Positions 18,580 through 26,268 of a DNA stretch of 64,000 nt are shown one piece after another. A program made the translations under genes and the position numbers. The notes under the pieces were generated by a model. The model was not told the DNA's origin. It worked only from the letters and a program-made list of their open reading frames with translations, and did no database searches. The stretch is taken from NCBI RefSeq assembly GCF_004354985.1, contig NZ_SMSK01000008.1, forward strand, positions 124,001-188,000, read 5' to 3'. Each line of letters begins with the position of its first letter. The first letter of the stretch is position 1. This DNA is from Segetibacter sp. 3557_3 (GTDB lineage: Bacteria; Bacteroidota; Bacteroidia; Chitinophagales; Chitinophagaceae).

Positions 18580-18596
18580 TGTTCCACGTGGAAACA
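18580..18596. promoter_or_regulatory. Second parS-like site (one-base insertion)
   Basis: TGTTCCACGTGGAAACA holds a perfect 12-bp palindrome TTCCACGTGGAA; relative to the parS consensus it has one extra G after CACGTG. It sits in the gap between the CAP gene stop and mnmG, 686 bases from the first site. Confidence 0.5.
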
Positions 18597-18608
18597 TTTT
18601 CGTGTGTG

Positions 18609-18616
18609 TATCTTTG
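18609..18616 (+). promoter_or_regulatory. -7 promoter element for mnmG
   Basis: TATCTTTG, a perfect TAnnTTTG match, 18 bases before the ATG at 18635. It lies 12 bases after the second parS-like site, so ParB binding could affect it. Confidence 0.5.
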
Positions 18617-18634
18617 ATGTCCTAAATAAATTAG

Positions 18635-20503
18635 ATGTTCCAAAAATATGATGTGATTGTTGCGGGAGCCGGTCATGCTGGTTGCGAAGCTGCAGCTGCT
18701 GCCGCAAACCTGGGCAGCAAGGTTCTGCTCATCACGATGAATATGCAGACAATTGCACAAATGAGCTGTAATCCAGCTATGGGAGGGATTGCAAAAGGTC
18801 AGATCGTTCGCGAAATAGATGCACTTGGTGGGTATAGCGGGATTGTGACGGATGAAAGCATGATTCAATTTAGAATGTTGAATAAAAGCAAGGGTCCTGC
18901 AATGTGGAGTCCGCGTGCGCAAAGCGATAGGAACTTATTTGCGAATAAGTGGCGTGAGATGCTGGAACATACGCCTAATGTTGACTTTTACCAGGATACG
19001 GTAAGTAGTCTTATGATCAAAGGTGGTAGAGCTTGTGGTGTTGTTACCGGCCTCGGGCATGAGATAGCTTCAGATGCTGTTGTAATTACTAGTGGAACCT
19101 TCCTGAATGGTGTAATTCATATAGGTGAGAAGCAGTTTGGGGGAGGGAGAATGGCGGAAAAAGCAGCAACCGGAATCACTGAGCAACTTGTATCGATTGG
19201 CTTTGAGAGTGACCGGCTAAAAACCGGAACTCCCCCACGAATTGATGGACGGAGCCTGGATTACAGTAAAATGGAAGAGCAGAAAGGGGATGAGGAGATG
19301 GTGGGATTTTCCTTCCTGGATACCAAAAAGATTACACCTGAGCAACAACGTAGCTGTTTTATAACGTACACTAACCCTGAAGTTCATGATATGCTCAAAA
19401 CCGGCTTTGACAAAAGCCCGATGTACCAGGGAAGAATTGAGGGTGTAGGCCCACGTTATTGCCCTAGTATCGAAGACAAGATTAACCGTTTCGCTGAGCG
19501 TGAGCGTCACCAGCTATTTGTCGAGCCGGAAGGCTTTAACACCGTTGAAATATATGTAAATGGCTTTTCGACGTCCTTGCCCGAGGAGGTTCAGCATACC
19601 GCGTTGAAAATGGTGCCTGGTTTTGAACAGTGTAAGATGTTCCGCCCAGGATACGCGATTGAGTACGATTATTTTCCACCAACACAGCTTACCTATTCAT
19701 TAGAGACAAAAGGAGTTTCAAACCTATTTTTTGCTGGCCAGATAAATGGCACAACGGGGTATGAAGAAGCGGCTTGCCAGGGATTGATGGCTGGTATAAA
19801 TGCTCACCTGAAAGTTCGGGAAGAGGCACCCTTTATCCTGAAAAGAAGTGAGGCTTATATAGGTGTACTTATAGACGATCTTATCAGCAAAGGCACAGAC
19901 GAACCGTACCGCATGTTCACCAGCCGGGCCGAGTATCGCACACTATTACGACAAGACAATGCTGACCTCAGGTTAACAGAACGGAGTTACAGGATCGGAC
20001 TGGCTTCAAAGGAGAGAATGGATAAGGTAGCAGCCAAACAGAGTAATGTTGAATTGCTTAAGGGCATTTTGAAGGATTACTTTGCAGAACCAGAGGAAAT
20101 AAATGCCTACCTGGAGACTGTTCCATCTGCACCATTACTTAAAAAACAACGTATCAACCAGTTGTTGTTGCGACCAGGTGTAGGATTAAGTGCAATGCAA
20201 AAAGCTTCAGACAAACTGGACCAGCTACTTGAGCCCTACGATGAAGATACCCTTCAGCAAACAGAAATACAGGTTAAATACGACGCCTATATTACTAAAG
20301 AAAAAGAGTTGGTAGATAAGCTGAATACCCTCGATCAATTGATTATACCCGATAGCTTTGATTACGCCAAGATTGTTTCGCTTTCGAATGAGGCAAGGCA
20401 GAAGTTTCTTAAAATTCGTCCAACAACATTAGGCCAGGCAAGCAGGATCAGCGGGGTGAACCCTAGTGATGTACAAATCTTAATGGTGTATATGGGTCGC
20501 TAG
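18635..20503 (+). CDS. mnmG: tRNA uridine-5-carboxymethylaminomethyl modification enzyme MnmG (GidA)
   Basis: FAD-dependent partner of MnmE that modifies U34 in the wobble position of several tRNAs. The 622-residue protein has the dinucleotide-binding GAGHAGCEAAAAAANLG (about 10-26), the CNPAMGGIAKGQIVREIDALGG motif region, GTFLNGVIHIG, KTGTPPRIDGRS, and the C-terminal helical region that binds MnmE. Length is standard. In many bacteria mnmG lies close to the replication origin, and here two parS-like sites precede it. mnmE is not in the window. Confidence 0.97.
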   Translation: MFQKYDVIVAGAGHAGCEAAAAAANLGSKVLLITMNMQTIAQMSCNPAMGGIAKGQIVREIDALGGYSGIVTDESMIQFRMLNKSKGPAMWSPRAQSDRNLFANKWREMLEHTPNVDFYQDTVSSLMIKGGRACGVVTGLGHEIASDAVVITSGTFLNGVIHIGEKQFGGGRMAEKAATGITEQLVSIGFESDRLKTGTPPRIDGRSLDYSKMEEQKGDEEMVGFSFLDTKKITPEQQRSCFITYTNPEVHDMLKTGFDKSPMYQGRIEGVGPRYCPSIEDKINRFAERERHQLFVEPEGFNTVEIYVNGFSTSLPEEVQHTALKMVPGFEQCKMFRPGYAIEYDYFPPTQLTYSLETKGVSNLFFAGQINGTTGYEEAACQGLMAGINAHLKVREEAPFILKRSEAYIGVLIDDLISKGTDEPYRMFTSRAEYRTLLRQDNADLRLTERSYRIGLASKERMDKVAAKQSNVELLKGILKDYFAEPEEINAYLETVPSAPLLKKQRINQLLLRPGVGLSAMQKASDKLDQLLEPYDEDTLQQTEIQVKYDAYITKEKELVDKLNTLDQLIIPDSFDYAKIVSLSNEARQKFLKIRPTTLGQASRISGVNPSDVQILMVYMGR

Positions 20504-20639
20504 CCATACGGGCTGCATATTAAGGTTAAAGAATGGACTTGCTCCTGGACAGTTGATAGTGGCCTCAAAATGATGGACCAACCTTTCTAGGATCGTTTCA
20601 CAGGGGTGCTTTTTTGATTGAACTAACACAAACAATAAC

Positions 20640-21677
20640 ATGGTTACGATTGGCAATATAAATCTTCCGGACTTTCCACTCTTACTTGCACCAATGGAGG
20701 ATGTAAGTGATCCGCCTTTTCGTGCAGTATGTAAGGATAACGGAGCAGATCTGATGTATACTGAATTTATCAGCAGTGAGGGTCTGATAAGGGATGCCAT
20801 AAAAAGCAGGAAGAAGTTGGACATCTTTGATTATGAGCGTCCGATTGGCATCCAGATATTTGGTGGGGATGAGGACAGCCTTGCTATGGCGGCCCGAATT
20901 GTAGATGTGACAAACCCTGATCTGCTGGATATCAACTTTGGATGCCCAGTAAAAAAGGTGGCGTGCAAAGGTGCAGGAGCAGGGGTGTTGAAAGACATTG
21001 ATCTGATGGTTAGATTGACCGACGCAGTAGTAAAATCAACCAAACTACCGGTTACGGTGAAAACCCGGCTGGGCTGGGATGAGAATACCAAAAATATTGA
21101 GGAAGTGGCTGAACGTTTACAGGATGTAGGCATCCAGGCACTTGCCATTCATGGACGTACCCGCAGCCAGATGTATAAGGGTCAGGCAGATTGGACCCTT
21201 ATCGCTAAAGTTAAAAATAACCCGCGTATCAAGATCCCTATTTTGGGAAACGGAGATATCGACAGCCCGGGTAAGGCACTTGAATACAAAAACCGTTATG
21301 GTGTAGATGGGATCATGATCGGTCGGGCAGCAATCGGGTATCCGTGGATATTTCGTGAAATCAAATACTTTGTTGAACATGGTGAGTTGGCGGCTGCCCC
21401 TACACTTGAAGAGCGCATAAGCGTAAGTAAAAGTCACCTGAGAAAATCGGTGGAGTGGAAAGGCGCCGTTGTCGGCATAAATGAAATGCGTAGGCATTAT
21501 GCAAACTACCTGAAAGGGCTACCTGACATAAAGCAGTATAGAAACCGCCTGGTTACATTGAAAACAATTGAAGAGGTTGAAGCTGTACTTGATGAAGTGT
21601 ATGCGCATTACCAGGGCTATTCATTCGAGCGTTCAGAAATTGTGTTGGAAAATTATCATGAGCACTGCGCTATTTAG
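20640..21677 (+). CDS. dusB: tRNA-dihydrouridine synthase, DusB-like
   Basis: FMN/NADPH enzyme reducing uridine to dihydrouridine in tRNA. The 345-residue protein has the TIM-barrel opening LAPMEDVSDPPFR (16-28), the NFGCPVKKVACKGAG segment with catalytic Cys109, HGRTRSQMYKGQADW, and the phosphate-binding GNGDI and GIMIGRAAIG motifs. A helical RNA-binding domain ends the protein. It follows mnmG in the same direction after 136 bases and may have its own promoter. Confidence 0.95.
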   Translation: MVTIGNINLPDFPLLLAPMEDVSDPPFRAVCKDNGADLMYTEFISSEGLIRDAIKSRKKLDIFDYERPIGIQIFGGDEDSLAMAARIVDVTNPDLLDINFGCPVKKVACKGAGAGVLKDIDLMVRLTDAVVKSTKLPVTVKTRLGWDENTKNIEEVAERLQDVGIQALAIHGRTRSQMYKGQADWTLIAKVKNNPRIKIPILGNGDIDSPGKALEYKNRYGVDGIMIGRAAIGYPWIFREIKYFVEHGELAAAPTLEERISVSKSHLRKSVEWKGAVVGINEMRRHYANYLKGLPDIKQYRNRLVTLKTIEEVEAVLDEVYAHYQGYSFERSEIVLENYHEHCAI

Positions 21678-21762
21678 AACAACCAATCCCACTAGTCTCT
21701 ATCATGGATCATACGAGGAAGTCATCGCCCTAACACCGTAAAGCGCACAAAGCAAACACATT

Positions 21763-22068
21763 ATGTTAGTTTATAATATAACGACCAAGGTTGACTGGTC
21801 TGTTGCCGAATTATGGCTTGAGTGGATGCTGAACGAGCATGTACCAGAAATTCTTGGAACGGGTTGTTTCGAGAAACATCAACTCGCGCGCCTTCTGGAT
21901 GTAGATGATGAGGAGGGACCCACTTATGCCATTCAATATTACGCTTCAAGCCGGCATAAATATGATGAATATATCACCCGCTACTCGGCGGAATTTAGAA
22001 AGCAGGCCATCGAGCGATGGGAAAACAAGTTTATTGCGTTCCGATCCCTGATGGAAATCGTTGTTTGA
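21763..22068 (+). CDS. DUF4286 family protein
   Basis: 101-residue soluble protein of a Bacteroidota family without known function. Features are the opening MLVYNITTKVDWSV, the LEWMLNEHVPEILGTGCF segment and the final ALERW-type helix (here AIERWENKFIAFRSLME). The fold is probably ferredoxin-like (dimeric alpha-beta barrel), judged from the strand-helix pattern only. It follows dusB by 85 bases. Confidence 0.82.
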   Translation: MLVYNITTKVDWSVAELWLEWMLNEHVPEILGTGCFEKHQLARLLDVDDEEGPTYAIQYYASSRHKYDEYITRYSAEFRKQAIERWENKFIAFRSLMEIVV

Positions 22069-22296
22069 TGTGGAAAGTAGGGGTCTATCGACTTAATTCT
22101 ACACATTTCAGATTTGTCCATATGACGATTACTTACGCCCAAGGCGGGTCTTTAAAAAGCGAAAGCCTTGCTGGACGTGGGTTGTGGCGTTTAGAGGACC
22201 AGGGTTCAGTTTGGTTTTATCACATAATAATGACGAAAGGCTTGCTGCTGGCGGGTTTCAGAGCGAGCCCCGAGTGCTTCTGGAACCAATTATAGT

Positions 22297-22326
22297 TTTG
22301 GAAATAAGCAAAAGCAAATAAATTTG
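22297..22326 (+). promoter_or_regulatory. Strong Bacteroidota-type promoter for HU
   Basis: TTTG at 22297-22300, an 18-base spacer, then a perfect -7 element TAAATTTG at 22319-22326. The ATG of the HU gene is 27 bases further on. It rules out a TTG start at 22324. Confidence 0.7.
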
Positions 22327-22353
22327 TTCGTTATAACTACTAAACTCTTTAAC

Positions 22354-22623
22354 ATGAACAAAGCTGAATTGATCGCCCGGCTCTCGGAGGATGCTGATAT
22401 TACTAAAACACAGGCTAATGCCGCTCTTGACTCTTTTGTAGACGCAGTGACCAAAACCCTTAAGGGTGGGGGAAAGGTGACCCTTGTAGGATTTGGTACT
22501 TTTTCCGTTTCGAAACGCGTGGCACGGAATGGACGTAACCCGCAAACAGGTGCGGTAATTAAGATTAAAGCGAAGAAAGTTGCAAAGTTCAAAGCTGGTA
22601 AAGAGCTTTCTGCAAGAATATAA
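22354..22623 (+). CDS. hup: HU family DNA-binding protein
   Basis: Nucleoid-associated protein that bends DNA non-specifically. 89 residues: MNKAELIARLSEDADITKTQ (dimerisation helices), VTLVGFGTFSVSKRVARNGR, then the arm tip NPQTGAVIKIKA and KVAKFKAGKEL. All HU landmarks are present, including the proline-bearing arm with RNPQTG. The start at ATG 22354 is fixed by the promoter just upstream. A strong terminator follows, so it is monocistronic. Confidence 0.96.
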   Translation: MNKAELIARLSEDADITKTQANAALDSFVDAVTKTLKGGGKVTLVGFGTFSVSKRVARNGRNPQTGAVIKIKAKKVAKFKAGKELSARI

Positions 22624-22648
22624 TGCTCATAAATATTTAAAATGTCAT

Positions 22649-22674
22649 AAAAGCAGGAAAGTATTCCTGCTTTT
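22649..22674 (+). terminator. Terminator after HU
   Basis: AAAAGCAGGAA (22649-22659) pairs with TTCCTGCTTTT (22664-22674) over a short loop; the 3' arm supplies the T run. Confidence 0.88.
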
Positions 22675-22827
22675 CGATTCTCCGGAATTTGCGAATTGCA
22701 ATGCGCTAGTTTGTTAAACCTCACTCCCGGACCTGGCTAAATCGATCACATCTGAACCTTCTCGATAACATGCTTGCTCAATTAAGCAAGTTGATGTACG
22801 TTTGCAATCCACTAAAGGAAAATAATT

Positions 22828-22947
22828 ATGGGAAGAGGTGATAAAAAAACCAAAAAAGGTAAGATTTTCAAGGGCTCATTTGGCAAAAGCCGTCCTGCCC
22901 GCCAGCCGAGAACTGATAAAGTTGCTGCTGAGAAAAAAGAAGCTTAG
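22828..22947 (+). CDS. 30S ribosomal protein THX (bTHX)
   Basis: A very short gene (39 residues) that reads MGRGDKKTKKGKIFKGSFGK, then SRPARQPRTDKVAAEKKEA. This matches the THX family, a tiny basic peptide of the small subunit head known from Thermus and widespread in Bacteroidota: the GKGDKKT-x-x-GKI-x-x-GSYGK-x-RP pattern is nearly complete. A purine-rich AAAGGAAAA lies about 6 bases before the ATG. A longer frame that overlaps it (22838-23164) has no recognisable features and runs into pdxH on the other strand, so it is rejected. Confidence 0.9.
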   Translation: MGRGDKKTKKGKIFKGSFGKSRPARQPRTDKVAAEKKEA

Positions 22948-22991
22948 AAAGAAATGGTGGTTCAATAGGGTCACCATTCTTTATTTAATGG

Positions 22992-23633
22992 CTACGGCGC
23001 CAGGCGTTCAATTTTCCAATTACCCTGAAAGTCCTTTTCATAAAGTATACGGTCGTGAAGCCGGCTTGGCCGACCTTGCCAGAACTCTACCCGATGAGCT
23101 TTTACCCGGTATCCGCCCCAATGAGGAGGCCTGGAAATCGGTGCTTCTGAAAACTGAAGCCTAAAAGCTTCAAACTTCTCTTCAAGTTCGGCCCTGGACA
23201 TAATTTGACTTTGCGGTGATGCCCATGCCCCGATCCTGCTTCCTTCGGGCCGGGAATGATAGTAGGCATCGCTTTCTGCTTCGCTAATCTTTTCAACGAC
23301 TCCTTCAATTCTCACTTGTCGCTCCAGTTCTCTCCAAAAGAAAACAAGCGCAGCATTCGGATTTTCGTCGAGTTCTGTTCCTTTGTGGCTATTGTAATTG
23401 GTAAAAAAAACAAAGCCGTTTTTATCAAAACCTTTCAACAAAACAATTCTCGCAGATACCTGGCCTCCCCTTGTTGCTGTTGCAAGTGTCATTGCATTAA
23501 CTTCTTCTATCGAACTTGCCAATGCTTCATTCCACCAAACGCTAAATTGTTCGTTAGGATCCTGGTGAACATTGTCTTCCAATAGGGTCTGCAGTTTATA
23601 GTCCTTCCTGATATCCGCAATATTGTTTCGCAT
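22992..23633 (-). CDS. pdxH: Pyridoxamine 5'-phosphate oxidase PdxH
   Basis: FMN enzyme that makes pyridoxal 5'-phosphate. The 213-residue protein has the Bacteroidota-type N-terminus MRNNIADIRKDY, the FMN-binding SARIVLLKGFD, FTNYNSHKG, and the C-terminal signature RPPHWGGYRVKAHRVEFWQG with the final IERLAP. Length is standard. Start ATG 23633 lies 15 bases after a perfect -7 element; an upstream TTG lies within that element. It is separated from pyrH by that gene's terminator. Confidence 0.95.
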   Translation of the reverse strand: MRNNIADIRKDYKLQTLLEDNVHQDPNEQFSVWWNEALASSIEEVNAMTLATATRGGQVSARIVLLKGFDKNGFVFFTNYNSHKGTELDENPNAALVFFWRELERQVRIEGVVEKISEAESDAYYHSRPEGSRIGAWASPQSQIMSRAELEEKFEAFRLQFSEAPISRPPHWGGYRVKAHRVEFWQGRPSRLHDRILYEKDFQGNWKIERLAP

Positions 23634-23648
23634 CGGTTGTGGTTTTAG

Positions 23649-23656
23649 CAAAAGTA
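23649..23656 (-). promoter_or_regulatory. -7 promoter element for pdxH
   Basis: Minus-strand TACTTTTG, perfect TAnnTTTG match, 15 bases upstream of the ATG at 23633. Confidence 0.55.
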
Positions 23657-23672
23657 CACGGTTCGTAGCCGC

Positions 23673-23700
23673 AAAAAAAAGCGACCAATTGGTCGCTTCA
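23673..23700 (-). terminator. Terminator after pyrH
   Basis: The palindrome GCGACCAATTGGTCGC (23681-23696) is followed on the minus strand by eight T residues (the A run at 23673-23680). Confidence 0.88.
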
Positions 23701-23720
23701 AGATTATAGGTCAGGAGCTG

Positions 23721-24431
23721 TTAACTTACGTAGGTTCCAACATTTTTTCCTTCAACCACCTGCAGTAGCGTTCCCGGAGTATTCATGTCAAAAACAATGA
23801 TGGGCAGATTGTTTTCCTGGCAGAGCGTAAACGCGGTCATATCCATTACCATCAACTTCTTAGCAATAACATCGGAAAATGTAATTTTCTCGAACCTTTT
23901 TGCGGTTGGGTCCTTTTCCGGGTCGGCAGTATAAATTCCATCAACACGGGTTCCCTTTAATATTACATCTGCTTTTATCTCAATTGCCCGTAGTGAGCCC
24001 GCGGTATCGGTTGTGAAATAGGGATTACCGGTTCCGGCGCCAAAAATAACGACCCTTCCTTTTTCAAGGTGCCTGATTGCTCTTCTCCGAATGTAGGGTT
24101 CCGCTATTTGTTCCATTTTAATGGCGCTTTGTAAGCGCGTATAAACGCCAATTTTCTCCAAACCGGCCTGGAGCGCCATACCATTAATTACGGTCGCAAG
24201 CATTCCCATATAATCTCCCTGCGCCCGTTCGATACCCGTTTCCGCCTCATTCATCCCCCTATAGATATTTCCCCCGCCAATTACAACAGCAACCTGTACG
24301 CCTAGATCAATCACTTGCTTAATGTCTTGCGCATACTGCGCAATCACAGCCGCGTCAAGTCCGAAGTTCTTATTCCCCATCAGGGCTTCACCGCTTAGCT
24401 TCAGTAGTATTCTTTTGTATTGAGGGAGCAT
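23721..24431 (-). CDS. pyrH: UMP kinase PyrH
   Basis: Hexameric bacterial UMP kinase of pyrimidine synthesis, amino-acid-kinase fold. The 236-residue protein shows [44 protein letters not shown], the [17 protein letters not shown] loop and DGIYTADP. These are diagnostic for PyrH. Unlike the gene order in many bacteria there is no frr or tsf beside it here. It ends in a clear terminator. Confidence 0.96.
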   Translation of the reverse strand: MLPQYKRILLKLSGEALMGNKNFGLDAAVIAQYAQDIKQVIDLGVQVAVVIGGGNIYRGMNEAETGIERAQGDYMGMLATVINGMALQAGLEKIGVYTRLQSAIKMEQIAEPYIRRRAIRHLEKGRVVIFGAGTGNPYFTTDTAGSLRAIEIKADVILKGTRVDGIYTADPEKDPTAKRFEKITFSDVIAKKLMVMDMTAFTLCQENNLPIIVFDMNTPGTLLQVVEGKNVGTYVS

Positions 24432-24599
24432 ATCTTAAGTTTCGGTGCAAAGAAAACTAAAATGTAAGGGTTGAAAAAATAATCCTTTACACCGGAAATC
24501 GCATCGCGGGCTGGCTTTTAACTACTTAGCACCGGTTGACACGGAACTAACGAAATACTATTTAGTATTCACAGATCAGAAGTAATCCCCTTAATGCTG

Positions 24600-25094
24600 T
24601 TAACCAGCATCCGGGTAATCCTGACCTGTGTTTTTATCGTACTGTTTAGCTGCCTCAGCAGCCTCTTCAAAATTGAGTACAACCCCATTGATGCAATAGC
24701 GGAGACCAGTAGGCTCAGGTCCATCGTCGAATACATGACCGAGGTGCGCCTTACAGCGGCCGCATTGTACCTCCGTCCTTTCCATGCCATACGCATGATC
24801 GGGGGTGTACAGTACTGCCCCTCGGCCAACGGGTTCATAGAAGCTGGGCCATCCACATCCACTCTCAAATTTTGTATCGCTCCTGAATAGCGGGTTCCCA
24901 CATGAAGCACAGTAGTAAGTTCCTGTTTCGTTGAAGTTTTCAAACCTGCTGCTAAAAGGTTCCTCTGTGCCTTTTTCCCGGGCTATGTGGTATACGTCGG
25001 GTGTAAGCACTTGTTTCCACTTCGCATCGCTAAGTACAACAGGGTTTTTAGCTGATGGATTGTAAAACGGATTAACTGGATTGGTGGATTCCAT
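24600..25094 (-). CDS. msrB: Peptide-methionine (R)-S-oxide reductase MsrB
   Basis: Repairs methionine-R-sulfoxide in proteins. From ATG 25094 the protein has 164 residues: zinc pairs CASC (62-65) and CGRC (111-114), the GCGWPSFYEPV segment, HVFDDGPEPTGLRYC with catalytic Cys134, and NGVVLNF. An in-frame upstream extension of 16-35 residues (ATG 25142) with several cysteines is possible as a leader but is not family-like, so I favour 25094. MsrA is not in the window. Confidence 0.94.
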   Translation of the reverse strand: MESTNPVNPFYNPSAKNPVVLSDAKWKQVLTPDVYHIAREKGTEEPFSSRFENFNETGTYYCASCGNPLFRSDTKFESGCGWPSFYEPVGRGAVLYTPDHAYGMERTEVQCGRCKAHLGHVFDDGPEPTGLRYCINGVVLNFEEAAEAAKQYDKNTGQDYPDAG

Positions 25095-25260
25095 GATGCA
25101 TGGTTTAAGTATACCTGGTGCTGAACAGCAGTAATACGGCATTACGAATTTACGAACCGAAGGTTTGAAAACCTGTATTTGCCTCAGCCAAACGGCCATA
25201 TAATAAAATAGTAGTTTATACCCTCTCCCTTTTGTTAAATGATTTTTAAACCCATAGCCT

Positions 25261-25268
25261 TATATTTG
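25261..25268 (+). promoter_or_regulatory. -7 promoter element for adk
   Basis: TATATTTG, perfect TAnnTTTG match, 26 bases before the ATG at 25295. Confidence 0.5.
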
Positions 25269-25294
25269 TTGTTCATCCAAGGTTATTGACCAGC

Positions 25295-25885
25295 ATGTTC
25301 AACATCATTTTGTTTGGCCCTCCGGGAAGTGGTAAAGGTACTCAAAGCGAAAAACTGATTGAAAAATACGGTTTAAAGCACTTGTCCACAGGAGATCTTC
25401 TTCGTTCAGAAATTGCTTCAAAAACCCCGCTGGGCCTTGAGGCAAAGAACTTTATGGACAAAGGACAATTGGTGCCTGATGAGGTAGTAATCGGGATGAT
25501 TAGCTCTGCACTTGATACCAACCCACACGTACCCGGATTTTTATTTGATGGTTTTCCCCGCACTGAAGCGCAGTCAGAAGCGCTGGACAAATTACTAAAA
25601 CTGAAGAAGACTGAAATAGGGGTAGTACTTGCATTGATCGTTACAGAAGATGAGCTGATAAAAAGGCTCTTAAACCGCGGTTTAACCAGCGGAAGACCTG
25701 ATGACAATAATGAAGAGGTCATCAGGGCGCGGATTGTAGAATACCACCAAAAAACGTCAGCTGTAGCAGAGTATTACAAGCAATTCGACAAAGTTGTATA
25801 CGTAAAAGGCGAAGGCACGGTAGACGAGATTTTTGAACTCTTAACATCAGAAATAGACCAGCGCAATCAACCCGTTACGCAATAA
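25295..25885 (+). CDS. adk: Adenylate kinase
   Basis: ATP + AMP to 2 ADP; cytosolic. The 196-residue protein begins MFNIILFGPPGSGKGTQ (P-loop 8-17) and has STGDLLRSEIA, FLFDGFPRTEAQ and the short LID variant (RGLTSGRPDDNNEEVIRAR), without the zinc-finger LID found in many Gram-positive enzymes. Start ATG 25295 is preferred over an upstream TTG three codons earlier. Monocistronic, with a terminator 23 bases after the stop. Confidence 0.96.
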   Translation: MFNIILFGPPGSGKGTQSEKLIEKYGLKHLSTGDLLRSEIASKTPLGLEAKNFMDKGQLVPDEVVIGMISSALDTNPHVPGFLFDGFPRTEAQSEALDKLLKLKKTEIGVVLALIVTEDELIKRLLNRGLTSGRPDDNNEEVIRARIVEYHQKTSAVAEYYKQFDKVVYVKGEGTVDEIFELLTSEIDQRNQPVTQ

Positions 25886-25907
25886 GTAAACCAAAACCCC
25901 CTGCAAC

Positions 25908-25931
25908 AGCCTCCCCACCCGGAGGCTTTTT
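25908..25931 (+). terminator. Terminator after adk
   Basis: AGCCTCC (25908-25914) pairs with GGAGGCT (25921-25927) over a 6-base loop, followed by T residues. Confidence 0.88.
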
Positions 25932-26083
25932 CTATTTATTGCTAAAAGGATCCATGTTTTGCCAGGCTAATTGACAGCATGAAATTACTGGAGCTTCAAC
26001 CGGTAAGCTGCTACGGTTGCAGCATCCATTGCTTAGCCCGGCAGTATGGTTATAAACCAGCACGGAGCACGATGCCATGAAAA

Positions 26084-26144
26084 GCCAAGAGTTGAACCGA
26101 GCCCGTCCGAATGGATGGCCGGGCGGACGTGGCAAGAATGAATC
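26084..26144 (-). repeat. REP-like dispersed repeat, long form
   Basis: On the minus strand this 61-base copy aligns without gaps to 63232-63291 with 50 of 60 positions identical by eye. The centre forms a GC-rich hairpin (CCCGTCCG against CGGGCGGAC). It lies in the 383-base gap between adk and the amidohydrolase gene, which otherwise holds only the adk terminator. Confidence 0.7.
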
Positions 26145-26268
26145 ATTATTAACATATGACGGTCACCAAAAAATACTTAGGTGCCGTGCACCGGCGATCG
26201 GCAAGCGATGGCGTTTTTCAGTAGCTTTAGCCTTCTTTGTTTCAATTAATCAAAAACTTTTATAGCAA

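Noticed and set aside
22324-22353. Upstream TTG start for HU adding 10 residues
   Set aside because: It lies in the -7 promoter element; HU begins at ATG 22354 with the family N-terminus.
22838-23164. A 108-residue plus-strand frame overlapping THX and pdxH
   Set aside because: It overlaps the THX gene in another phase and the 3' part of pdxH on the opposite strand; no recognisable domain, so it is a shadow.
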